From the NCBI RefSeq assembly GCF_001420915.1, contig NZ_CP013021.1:4352601-4416600 (forward strand): 64,000 nucleotides of DNA, written 5' to 3'. Under the pieces are notes generated by a model. The model was not told the origin of the DNA. It worked only from the letters and a program-made list of their open reading frames with translations, and did not search any database. The position numbers and the translations under genes were made by a program. This DNA is from Agarivorans gilvus (GTDB lineage: Bacteria > Pseudomonadota > Gammaproteobacteria > Enterobacterales > Celerinatantimonadaceae). This document shows, piece by piece, positions 26,414-34,268 of the stretch (positions within the stretch are counted from its first letter, which is position 1; each line of letters begins with the position of its first letter).

Positions 26414-27820
26414 ATGAAACTGAAAACACTTGCTGTTGCAATCACTGCAGCAACAATTTCATCAAGCGCTTTCGCTCTTGATTTCAACGGTTACTTCCGT
26501 GCCGGTTTTGGTATGAATGCTGATGGTGGTTCACAGTTCTGTTATGGTAACGGTGGTCCAGATGCTCACGTTGTGGGTCGTTTAGGTAACGAATGTGATA
26601 CTTACGCTGAGTTGTCGTTTAGCCAAAACGTGGTAGAGCGTCCTACCGGTGAAAAATTCTCTATTCACACTTTAGTAGCTTATGGTACATATGAAGAGTT
26701 CGGCTTTGCCGGAACACGTGATACTCGTGGTAACTCTTTCCAAGGTGTAACTGGTGAAGCTCCTGAAGCTGGTGCTGAGACCGCTGGTTCTCCATGGTCA
26801 GGTCAACGCTTATCTTTCCGTGAAGCCTACGCGAAATATATTATGTCTAGCGGTATGGAGCTTTGGGCTGGTAACCGTTACTACGGCCGTAAAGACGTTC
26901 ACATCAATGACTGGTACTATGTAAATGGTTCTGGTTATGGTGTGGGTGTAGACAATATCAACGTTGGCTTAGGTCAAGTAGCTGTAGCTGTGCGTCATAC
27001 TAAATGGCATGATGTGTCTGGCGGTGCAGACATGAGACAAAACATGGCATCTACTCCAATTCTTGACTTACGTTGGAAAGGTGTTGATGTTGGTCTTGGC
27101 TCTTTAGACTTTATTGCGATGCTAGGTAAAGCAAACCTTAGCGACGCGCAAGAAGAAGGCGCTACTGACGGCCAATACAATGACAAAACTGGCTTTAGTG
27201 GTACTATTGAATGGGCTCTAGGTTTTAGTGGTGGCTTTAACAAGTTAGTTGCCCAGTACAATACTGAAGGCTTCGCTTGGTCTGGTTACGGCATGAACAA
27301 CCACCTAGGTGACTCATACAACATTGGTAACTATAACAACGGTGGTGATGCTCAGTTAGGTCGTAAATCATGGCGTATCATCGACCATGGTGTTGCTAGC
27401 TTCGGTCGTAGCTTCGATTTGGGTTACTCTGTATTTTATTCTCAACTAGATAATCCTGGTTCAGATGAGAAAGGTAAGCGCTTTGGTGCAACCGTTCGTC
27501 CACGCTTCAAGTGGAATGATACCATGAGCACTCAAGTTGAGTTTGGCTACTACAACCAAGAAGATCCTTGGGAGCCAGAATCAACTGACCTGAAGAAAGT
27601 TACAATTGCTCAAGCTTGGTCTCCACTCAAAGAAAAAGGCGGTTTCTGGGCACGTCCTGAAATCCGTATTTTTGCAACTCATTTCTTCGGTTCTGACAAA
27701 GACAACCAGTGGTGGGATGGCGCAGCTGGTACAGAAAACCCTGAGTGGGGTGGATACGGCACAGGCGTATTTGACAAATCTGAAACTATGTTCGGCGCTC
27801 AAGTTGAAGCATGGTGGTAA
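26414..27820 (+). CDS. lamB: Maltoporin LamB
   Basis: An outer-membrane trimeric porin for maltose and maltodextrins. The 468-residue precursor has a clear signal peptide (KLKTLAVAITAATISSSAFA, cleaved before LDFNGYF). LamB marks follow: FNGYFRAGFGMNADGG, GRLGNECDTYAEL, ELWAGNRYYGRKDVHINDWY, NINVGLGQVAVAVR and the C-terminal FGAQVEAWW ending in aromatic residues. The frame extends up to 26396, but the ATG at 26414 follows AAAGGA and opens the signal peptide. Codon use is that of a highly expressed gene. It is followed by malM with a terminator-like hairpin between. No malK precedes it, unlike in E. coli. Confidence 0.95.
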   Translation: MKLKTLAVAITAATISSSAFALDFNGYFRAGFGMNADGGSQFCYGNGGPDAHVVGRLGNECDTYAELSFSQNVVERPTGEKFSIHTLVAYGTYEEFGFAGTRDTRGNSFQGVTGEAPEAGAETAGSPWSGQRLSFREAYAKYIMSSGMELWAGNRYYGRKDVHINDWYYVNGSGYGVGVDNINVGLGQVAVAVRHTKWHDVSGGADMRQNMASTPILDLRWKGVDVGLGSLDFIAMLGKANLSDAQEEGATDGQYNDKTGFSGTIEWALGFSGGFNKLVAQYNTEGFAWSGYGMNNHLGDSYNIGNYNNGGDAQLGRKSWRIIDHGVASFGRSFDLGYSVFYSQLDNPGSDEKGKRFGATVRPRFKWNDTMSTQVEFGYYNQEDPWEPESTDLKKVTIAQAWSPLKEKGGFWARPEIRIFATHFFGSDKDNQWWDGAAGTENPEWGGYGTGVFDKSETMFGAQVEAWW

Positions 27821-27861
27821 GCCATACAAATTTAGTTAACTAAATTTGTTGCTAGTCAAGG

Positions 27862-27897
27862 CCCTCAAAATGAATTATTTTGGGGGTCTTTTTATTT
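27862..27897 (+). terminator. lamB-malM intergenic terminator or attenuator
   Basis: A 10-bp stem with one G-U pair (27862-27871 with 27877-27886) leads into a T-rich tail. It should end most lamB transcripts and leave malM expressed at a lower level by read-through. Confidence 0.75.
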
Positions 27898-27915
27898 GAT
27901 TTTACGGAGAATAAC

Positions 27916-28893
27916 GTGCGAAACAAAATAGCCGTAGTTTTTGTTGCCTCCTTGTTAGGGCTCGGTGGTTGTAGTTCTGGAGATATGTTAAGTCTGTCTA
28001 GTGATACTCGAGATCTGTTTGTTGAGCCTAGTGAAGCTGCAGCCAGTTTGCAAAGCGCACCCATATGTTGTGAGCAACTTGCTCAGTTATCTTATAAGTC
28101 CATCTCTTATAATTATGATGCGGAAGAGGAATTAGATGCTCGGCATCAAGCTTTCACATTTAAGTCGGGTAAAAGTTTCGTATTAGCTTATAAATTGCCC
28201 GCATTAAATACCGATATTCCTGTAAGGATAGAGAGTGTTATTGGTGAAACAGTATTCGCGCCAACTGTAGCTTTATTGAGTGATAGCTTTGAAGTCAATC
28301 GCGTAGTTCCTGCAAGTTCGTTTCAGTACCATGAATTGAAAGGTTTTTCTGGTAATAAATTATCGGCGGCTTTTCGTATCAATACAGAACAGCGAGAAGG
28401 TCGAGCTCGAGATGCTTATATGCTGATCTATACCACCGACGAGGCGCGTTCAAAAAGCACTCAAATTGTCCACCCCGAACGTTCACGCGCAAAAGCGCAA
28501 GCGAAAGCTGATCCCGGGATTCCTGATCCCTTAATTCCTCATTCCGCTTTTGGTTTAGTTAATGTGACATTAAATCCTGATTTATCGAAAGGTTTTTTTT
28601 CTGATGAGGCATGGTTTGGTAGCTCCAACGCCGATCCAAGCTTAGCTATTGTTGAAGAAGTCCAACCGTCACAGGCTGCGCAGGCATCTAGCCCAACCTT
28701 AGTTGCACCAGTAGGTAATCGTAGCTTGAAAAAGCCTATGCTTGAAGAAACTGAAAGCTTTTACAATAAGCTTATTGCTGAAATGGTTAAGCAAGGCGAG
28801 GTAGAAAAAGCGCTTAAGTTGGTTGAAGAAGCCGAATATGCAGGTTCTCGTACCGCTAGAGGCGCCTTTATCGAAGCCGTTAAGAATAAGTAG
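27916..28893 (+). CDS. malM: Maltose operon periplasmic lipoprotein MalM-like
   Basis: A 325-residue predicted lipoprotein. The signal sequence ends in the lipobox LGGC (about residue 18). After an acidic linker come MalM-type blocks: SAPICCEQLAQLSYKSISYN, FTFKSGKSFVLAYKLP, then YTTDEARSKSTQIVHPE and PLIPHSAFGLVNVTL. A C-terminal extension with FYNKLIAEMVKQGEVEKALK is present. MalM function is unknown, though it is co-regulated with maltoporin. The GTG at 27916 preceded by ACGGAG is the best start; an in-frame extension to 27880 runs through the terminator and is not credible. Confidence 0.85.
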   Translation: MRNKIAVVFVASLLGLGGCSSGDMLSLSSDTRDLFVEPSEAAASLQSAPICCEQLAQLSYKSISYNYDAEEELDARHQAFTFKSGKSFVLAYKLPALNTDIPVRIESVIGETVFAPTVALLSDSFEVNRVVPASSFQYHELKGFSGNKLSAAFRINTEQREGRARDAYMLIYTTDEARSKSTQIVHPERSRAKAQAKADPGIPDPLIPHSAFGLVNVTLNPDLSKGFFSDEAWFGSSNADPSLAIVEEVQPSQAAQASSPTLVAPVGNRSLKKPMLEETESFYNKLIAEMVKQGEVEKALKLVEEAEYAGSRTARGAFIEAVKNK

Positions 28894-28916
28894 TTTCTTG
28901 AATGATACTTCTGATT

Positions 28917-28940
28917 AAGCCAGCAAAAGCTGGCTTTTTT
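28917..28940 (+). terminator. Terminator of malM
   Basis: An 8-bp stem (28917-28924 with 28929-28936), AAAA loop and T-run lie about 25 bases after the malM stop. Confidence 0.88.
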
Positions 28941-29231
28941 CTATTTTAAATCTGAGATTGCTGTTGGCCGAACCATTACGACCTTCCTCATTATGGTTAG
29001 CGCAGTTGATTTGAAATTTTTGTATATCAATGTTTAGTCATCGTCTTTAGCAATGGCTTTACCGCTCGCTTTCATTTGTGGCTTTGTGTGGCTTTGAGCA
29101 ATCTAAATCAAACTTATAAAGCAGATGCAAAGTTAGCTTTTGCTGGGGAGGGAGGAATAGCTAGTGGTGGTATTGGCGAATAGCACTTTGTCGCAGTGCT
29201 TTAACTAAGGTGTGCAGGGTAATAACAATAG
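28941..29231. other. Non-coding gap between malM and the lamB-like pseudogene
   Basis: About 290 bases between the two convergent transcripts. No gene, repeat or RNA structure was recognised. Confidence 0.4.
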
Positions 29232-29263
29232 AAAAAACGCCTGATGCAATCCATCAGGCGTTT
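29232..29263 (-). terminator. Terminator of the lamB-like pseudogene
   Basis: A 12-bp perfect stem with a 5-base loop is followed on the minus strand by a run of T. It lies about 50 bases beyond the pseudogene stop and is still intact. Confidence 0.85.
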
Positions 29264-29314
29264 CAGTTTTCAATGTGTCAATCCTTATTGGGATTGATTA
29301 AATCAATTTTGAGC

Positions 29315-30595
29315 TTACCACCAAGCTTCTGCTTGGAAACCGAAGGTCTCTTCATCTTGAGAGCTAGAGTCACTAGAGATGTATTTGTCAGACTTTGCGT
29401 AAGTGGGCAAAGGCGCGAATAACTGGGCGAGCAAATACATTTGGACCAGCGTGCCACTGTTTAGCCAAGGTGACTTTGGCCAACTTGTTATCTTGGTCAC
29501 CATTGGCTTTTGCGGCATCTTGATATTCAACCATGTCGTAACCAAGATCTAAAATAGTAGAGAGGTTGTTGTTCCAGTTGTATTGCGGGCGAACACCCAC
29601 GGTGAACAAGCTAGAACCTTTGTTATCATCGTTATCGTAGTTAATTACATAGCTTAGTGCTGCTGACTCGCCTAAGTTAACTGAACCAAAGTCCATAATG
29701 CGATACCAAGTGCCGTGGTTGCTTTCAGCAAGGTAATCATTGGCCTTAAGTTGTTCTGAGTTGTTTTCTTGATAAGCAAAACCGCGAAGTTGACCATTAG
29801 CGCCAATACCTGCCATTGCGTCCGTTGCGTAGCTAAATGATAGCTTGTTGAAGCCGCCGAAGAAGTTACCTTGAGTATGCTCAGCAATAAAGAACAGACC
29901 GCTGTCTTTTTGATTATCTACAATGAAATCTTGCTCGGCCGCTTCAGAATAGGTGCCGTAAATGGCGACCAAACTTAGCTCACCGTTATTGTTAGTGCGA
30001 ATTTCATCTAAACGTAAGTCAATGTTGTTACCGGAGAAGTCAGCCATCATCCCAGCGGAACCAGCGACGTTGGCATCATATAGAGCTTCAGAAGTATTGC
30101 GTACCCAAGCCGCCAATAGTTTGGCAAAGCCTACATCGATGTTTTCAATACCAGCGCCTGCGCCAGCGTTAGCTAACTAGTAGTAGTCAATTTGGTGAAC
30201 ATCACGGCGTTGCTAAAAGCGCATACCAGCCCAGATATTTGAAGCTTTTAGTGACTGCACCATGTTTTGCCCTGAAACATACATTTCACGGAGGATGAAG
30301 GGCTTTTTTCCCAATCATTACGCTGGTCTACAGAGTGAGCTAATAAGGTATGAACAGCCATAGCTTTATCGCCTTCTTCATATAAGGGAGCAGAAAGCGC
30401 TATTTCAGCATAAGTTTCACTCTCATTACCTAAGTGGTGTTTATAAGGAGAGCCGTTAGCCTGGAAGCATGCTTGTTCTCCACCTGATCCTGTTGCACCG
30501 ATACCAGAGCGCATGTAGCCGTGAAACTCTGGGCTTGCCGCCATCGCTTGAGAAGAGATAGCTGTGCTAGCAATAGCAAGTGTTTTTAATTTAAT
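29315..30595 (-). pseudogene. Decayed second maltoporin gene (lamB-like)
   Basis: Pieces of a second LamB lie in order: a signal-peptide-like LKTLAIASTAISSQAMAAS with FHGYMRSGIG and NESETYAEIAL; ILREMYVSGQNMV in another frame; IWAGMRF then QRRDVHQIDYY; ENIDVGFAKLLAAWVRN; and FGFQAEAWW at the end. Several lesions are visible. The start position of the signal peptide reads ATT. One base is lost in an A run near 30305. TAG stops stand at 30213-30215 and 30177-30179, where LamB has tyrosines. One base is gained near 29408. The point stops show true decay, beyond any homopolymer error. It is convergent with lamB-malM and divergent from ptsG, with a CRP-like site upstream. Confidence 0.9.
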
Positions 30596-31143
30596 TACAT
30601 AAACCTTATGTATATTTATATTAAGTTCCAATCATTGACATGGATAAGCATCCTATTCTGTGATTTGTGATTACAACGGAACATTATGTCGATAACATTG
30701 TGCCAGTAGATTTTCATTTTGTCTCGTGAGCGCAGTCACAGTAATTCGTGAAAGCGATACCATGGTCTGAAATTTGTTAGTTTTTTAAAGTTAAATTTTG
30801 AGTTTCATTTTAATGATGGTTTTTTAATCTTTTCTGGCGTAAGGAAACAGATTGTTGTGAGTAGGTTAAAACTTGCTCTAATGATGTGGCTTAGTTACGT
30901 AAAAAAGTGTTTTTATCTATTTTGTTATTGCTTGTTACAAAGTGTTACAAAAAGAGCGGTTTAACTTGTGCTAACTCGCATTTTTATTGCAGCGAGCAGC
31001 CTACACTAAGCGCCATAAATCGTTAGGTAACGAATTTAGCGGCAGTTCAAATTATTTATATTTATGTCGTTTCAGTATTGGCCTTTTACAGGAAAGTGAT
31101 TAAGGCTTTATTTAGTACACAATCAGCCCACTAGGAGCTTACT
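30596..31143. other. Divergent control region between the lamB-like pseudogene and ptsG
   Basis: About 550 AT-rich bases without a gene. The one site I can support is the CRP-like palindrome at 30725-30740; the ptsG promoter and leader should lie in the right half. Confidence 0.5.
30725..30740. promoter_or_regulatory. CRP-like site between the lamB-like pseudogene and ptsG
   Basis: CGTGAGCGCAGTCACA matches TGTGA-N6-TCACA at 9 of 10 positions. It could control either divergent gene; it is about 130 bases from the pseudogene start and about 400 from ptsG. Confidence 0.65.
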
Positions 31144-32577
31144 ATGTTTAAAAATTTGTTCGCGCAAGCGCAAAAGGTAGGTAAAGCACTGATGCTACCC
31201 GTATCAGTGCTGCCGGTTGCGGGTATCTTGCTTGGTGTCGGTGCGGCCGACTTCAGCTGGATGCCTAGCATTATTTCAGCGTTAATGGAAAATGCCGGTG
31301 GTTCGGTGTTCGGCCAAATGGCTCTACTATTCGCTGTTGGTGTAGCACTCGGCTTTACTAATAACGATGGTGTAGCGGCATTAGCTGCTATCGTTGGTTA
31401 TGGCATTATGACTGCAACACTAGGCGTTATGGCTGGTGTTATGGGCGTTGATAAGATTGATACAGGTGTACTTGGCGGTATTTTGGCCGGTGGTGTAGCC
31501 GGTTGGACTTTTAACCGCTTCTTCCGTATTCAGTTACCAGCCTATCTTGGCTTCTTTGCTGGTAAGCGAAGTGTGCCAATTATTACTGGTTTCTTAACCA
31601 TTTTCTTAGGTGTTTTGTTAGCTATCATCTGGCCACCTATCGGAAACGGTATTGCTACTTTCTCTCACTGGGCGGCTGAACAAAACCCAACTCTAGCGTT
31701 TGGTATTTACGGCGTGGTTGAGCGTTCGTTAATTCCATTCGGTTTACACCACGTATGGAACGTACCATTCTTCTTCGAAGCGGGTTCTTGTGTAAGTGCT
31801 AGCGGTGAGCAATTAAATGGCGTGTTAACCTGTTACCTTTCAGCTGATGAAGCTTCTCGTGCAGCTAGCACTTCTGGCTTTGGTCAACTAGCTGGTGGTT
31901 ACATGTTTAAAATGTACGGCCTTCCAGCTGCTGCTATCGCTATTTGGCATTCTGCTAAGCCAGAGAATCGCGCTAAAGTTGGCGGCATCATGATCTCTGC
32001 TGCTCTAACTTCATTCTTAACCGGTATTACTGAACCCATTGAATTTGCGTTCTTGTTCGTAGCACCTGTTCTATATGTTATTCACGCTCTATTAGCAGGT
32101 TTGGCATTCGTCATTACTAATACTTTAGGTATGGTGCACGGTACTTCATTCTCGCACGGTTTGATTGACTTCATTGTACTGTCAAGCAACGCTCAAAAAA
32201 TGTGGTTGTTCCCAGTAATTGGTTTGGCTTATGCCGCTATTTACTACACTGTATTCCGTGTTGTTATTGCTAAGCTTGACCTTAAAACACCTGGTCGTGA
32301 AGATGAAGAAGCAGTTGCGGGTGCCGTTGTTTCTGAAGATGAAATGTCTAAAAACTTAGTTGAAGCGTTTGGTGGCAAAGACAACATCGTTAGCCTTGAT
32401 GCTTGTATTACCCGCTTACGTATTCAAGTTAAAGCGGTAGAATCAGTTGACCAAGCTAAGCTTAAAGGCCTAGGTGCTGCGGGTGTTGTTGTTGCAGGTC
32501 AAGGTGTTCAAGCTATCTTCGGTACTAAATCTGACAACTTAAAAACCGATATGGAAGTGTACTTAAAAACACTATAA
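31144..32577 (+). CDS. ptsG: PTS glucose-type transporter subunit IIBC
   Basis: A 477-residue IIC-IIB fusion of the glucose PTS. Residues 1 to about 380 form the membrane IIC domain. It shows [20 protein letters not shown] at the start, then [16 protein letters not shown] and the substrate-site block [18 protein letters not shown]. The C-terminal cytoplasmic IIB domain holds the phosphocysteine in [12 protein letters not shown] (near residue 420). There is no IIA domain, so phosphate must come from a separate EIIA-Glc (Crr). PtsG is the closest named match; N-acetylglucosamine and maltose IIBC relatives are related alternatives, and the maltoporin neighbours leave a maltose-type substrate open. 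Confidence 0.88.
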   Translation: MFKNLFAQAQKVGKALMLPVSVLPVAGILLGVGAADFSWMPSIISALMENAGGSVFGQMALLFAVGVALGFTNNDGVAALAAIVGYGIMTATLGVMAGVMGVDKIDTGVLGGILAGGVAGWTFNRFFRIQLPAYLGFFAGKRSVPIITGFLTIFLGVLLAIIWPPIGNGIATFSHWAAEQNPTLAFGIYGVVERSLIPFGLHHVWNVPFFFEAGSCVSASGEQLNGVLTCYLSADEASRAASTSGFGQLAGGYMFKMYGLPAAAIAIWHSAKPENRAKVGGIMISAALTSFLTGITEPIEFAFLFVAPVLYVIHALLAGLAFVITNTLGMVHGTSFSHGLIDFIVLSSNAQKMWLFPVIGLAYAAIYYTVFRVVIAKLDLKTPGREDEEAVAGAVVSEDEMSKNLVEAFGGKDNIVSLDACITRLRIQVKAVESVDQAKLKGLGAAGVVVAGQGVQAIFGTKSDNLKTDMEVYLKTL

Positions 32578-32597
32578 CCATGGTTTGTTGTTCTAAA

Positions 32598-32626
32598 TAG
32601 AAAAGGAGGCTTAGCCTCCTTTTCTA
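32598..32626. terminator. Bidirectional terminator between ptsG and the DUF3461 gene
   Basis: A 13-bp stem (32598-32610 with 32614-32626) with a TTA loop has A/T-rich ends on both sides and separates two converging genes. Confidence 0.88.
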
Positions 32627-32635
32627 TTACAGTTT

Positions 32636-33013
32636 TTATAAGCGTTCTAGCTTTGTTTCAATTTCCGCAATTTTATTTGCCACCACTTTTTCTAGATGTT
32701 TTAGCTCTGACAATATTTGCTGTTTGGTATCTTTTTCTTGCTGCTCTCTACGAGTTATTTGATCTAGTTCTTCGACGATGAAACGTAAGTTCGTATTAAT
32801 TTCGGTGGTATCTTTGTAGGTGCCTCGGCCGCCATCAACCAGTACGGTTTTCTTTTGCCGCGGGTACTTAAACTTCACACTGCGAGTGAGAAAGTCGCCC
32901 TTTTCTTTGTGAAAGTAAATTTTTAAAGTATCGGAGTGAGCTTCTTGGCGAAGACTGTAACGTTCAATATCATTTGGATTGTTGATGCCAATGCTTTTTA
33001 GGTTTTTGTACAT
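32636..33013 (-). CDS. DUF3461 family protein
   Basis: A 125-residue cytoplasmic protein of unknown function. The conserved start [20 protein letters not shown], the middle [20 protein letters not shown] and FKYPRQ, and a C-terminal coiled coil ([20 protein letters not shown]) are those of DUF3461. In many gammaproteobacteria the family lies beside dapD, as here. It has its own space from dapD (182 bases, with a hairpin), so it may be transcribed separately. Confidence 0.85.
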   Translation of the reverse strand: MYKNLKSIGINNPNDIERYSLRQEAHSDTLKIYFHKEKGDFLTRSVKFKYPRQKKTVLVDGGRGTYKDTTEINTNLRFIVEELDQITRREQQEKDTKQQILSELKHLEKVVANKIAEIETKLERL

Positions 33014-33160
33014 GGATTTCCCTCTATCGTGAGTCTTCGTTTTTATGCTGGAAACAGAGACCTCTGTTAATTTACAGAGCCTGTAACTAGCAGCATAGCG
33101 CAGAAAAAATAGAAGCGGTGTGAACTGGGAAAGTTTTTAGTGTTCGGTAGGGTGGGGATA

Positions 33161-33188
33161 AACCCAAGTAGTTGGCACTACTTGGGTT
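33161..33188 (-). terminator. Hairpin terminator after dapD
   Basis: A perfect 12-bp stem (33161-33172 with 33177-33188) with a 4-base loop lies just past the dapD stop; the tail on the minus strand reads TTTATC, only moderately T-rich. Confidence 0.65.
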
Positions 33189-33195
33189 GTGGCGC

Positions 33196-34233
33196 TTAGT
33201 TGTGAGCGTGTAACTCTTCGTTTAAGGCAATCGCCGTTTTATTAGTTAAACATTCGATTGCACCGCTAATACTGTTGCGACGGAATAATAGGTCTGATTT
33301 ACCCGCTAATTCACGTGCTTTAATTGTGCCTGCTTGTTGTTTGTTTTCATCGATTAAAATCACTTTGGTACCGGCGGTAATATATAAGCCAGATTCAATG
33401 GTGCAGCGGTCTCCTAAGGGGATACCTGTTCCAGCATTGGCGCCAATCAGTGACTCTTCACCTACTGATATAACCATATTGCCACCACCAGAAAGTGTGC
33501 CCATAGTTGAACAGCCACCGCCAAGATCAGAGCCTTTGCCCACGAATACGCCTGCAGAAATACGGCCTTCAACCATACTTGTGCCAGCTGTTCCAGCATT
33601 GAAATTACAGAAGCCTTCATGCATTACCGTGGTACCTTCGCCAAGATAAGCACCTAAACGTACGCGAGAGGTAGCAGCGATGCGTACGCCGCTTGGTACC
33701 ACGTAATCAGCCATTTTAGGAAATTTGTCAACGGAGGTGACTTGTAGCAACTCGCCTTTAGCGCGCGCTTCTAATTGACGAGCAGGTAACTCTGCTAAAT
33801 CAATAGCACCTTGGTTGGTCCAAGCTACATTAGGCAGTACCGCAAAAATGCCAGTTAAGTCTGTGCCATGGGGTTTAACTAAACGATGAGATAGTAAGTG
33901 CAATTTAAGATAAGCTTCTGGAGTAGAGGCTGCTGCACTATCTTCATTGAGCAAACATAAAACTCGAGGCTGTTTGCTTCCCAATAGGGCTTTGTAAGCG
34001 TTCACTTGCTCGCTTAGACCTAGGGCTTCCGCGTTTTCGATTAAGCTGCTTAGCGCTTGGTCGTCTAACTCTATGTCTTGTTTAGCGTTGTTGTAATTTA
34101 AACCTTTAGTTAGCGCACTAACCTGTGCTGCAGTGGGGTTTAATACTGGGGCAGGGTAAAAAACTTCTAGCCATTGGCCATTTGCGTTTTTACTTCCCAC
34201 ACCAACGGCGTAACTAAAAAAGTCTTTTGACAT
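33196..34233 (-). CDS. dapD: 2,3,4,5-tetrahydropyridine-2,6-dicarboxylate N-succinyltransferase, long form
   Basis: DapD succinylates tetrahydrodipicolinate in lysine and meso-diaminopimelate synthesis. This is the about-345-residue form known from Pseudomonas and many marine bacteria, not the 274-residue E. coli form. The N-terminal domain leads to a left-handed beta-helix seen in RIAATSRVRLGAYLGEGTTV, FNAGTAGTSMVEGRISAGVF, DLGGGCSTMGTLSGGG and IGANAGTGIPLGDRC. The ATG at 34233 follows GGAGA. It is preceded by glnD and map on the same strand, the order glnD-dapD also seen in E. coli. Confidence 0.94.
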   Translation of the reverse strand: MSKDFFSYAVGVGSKNANGQWLEVFYPAPVLNPTAAQVSALTKGLNYNNAKQDIELDDQALSSLIENAEALGLSEQVNAYKALLGSKQPRVLCLLNEDSAAASTPEAYLKLHLLSHRLVKPHGTDLTGIFAVLPNVAWTNQGAIDLAELPARQLEARAKGELLQVTSVDKFPKMADYVVPSGVRIAATSRVRLGAYLGEGTTVMHEGFCNFNAGTAGTSMVEGRISAGVFVGKGSDLGGGCSTMGTLSGGGNMVISVGEESLIGANAGTGIPLGDRCTIESGLYITAGTKVILIDENKQQAGTIKARELAGKSDLLFRRNSISGAIECLTNKTAIALNEELHAHN

Positions 34234-34268
34234 GTTCGTCTCCAAATAGTAGTTGAGCTTGCAGAATA

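Noticed and set aside
29210..29422. 70-codon plus-strand frame over the end of the lamB-like pseudogene
   Set aside because: It runs through a terminator hairpin and antisense to maltoporin sequence.
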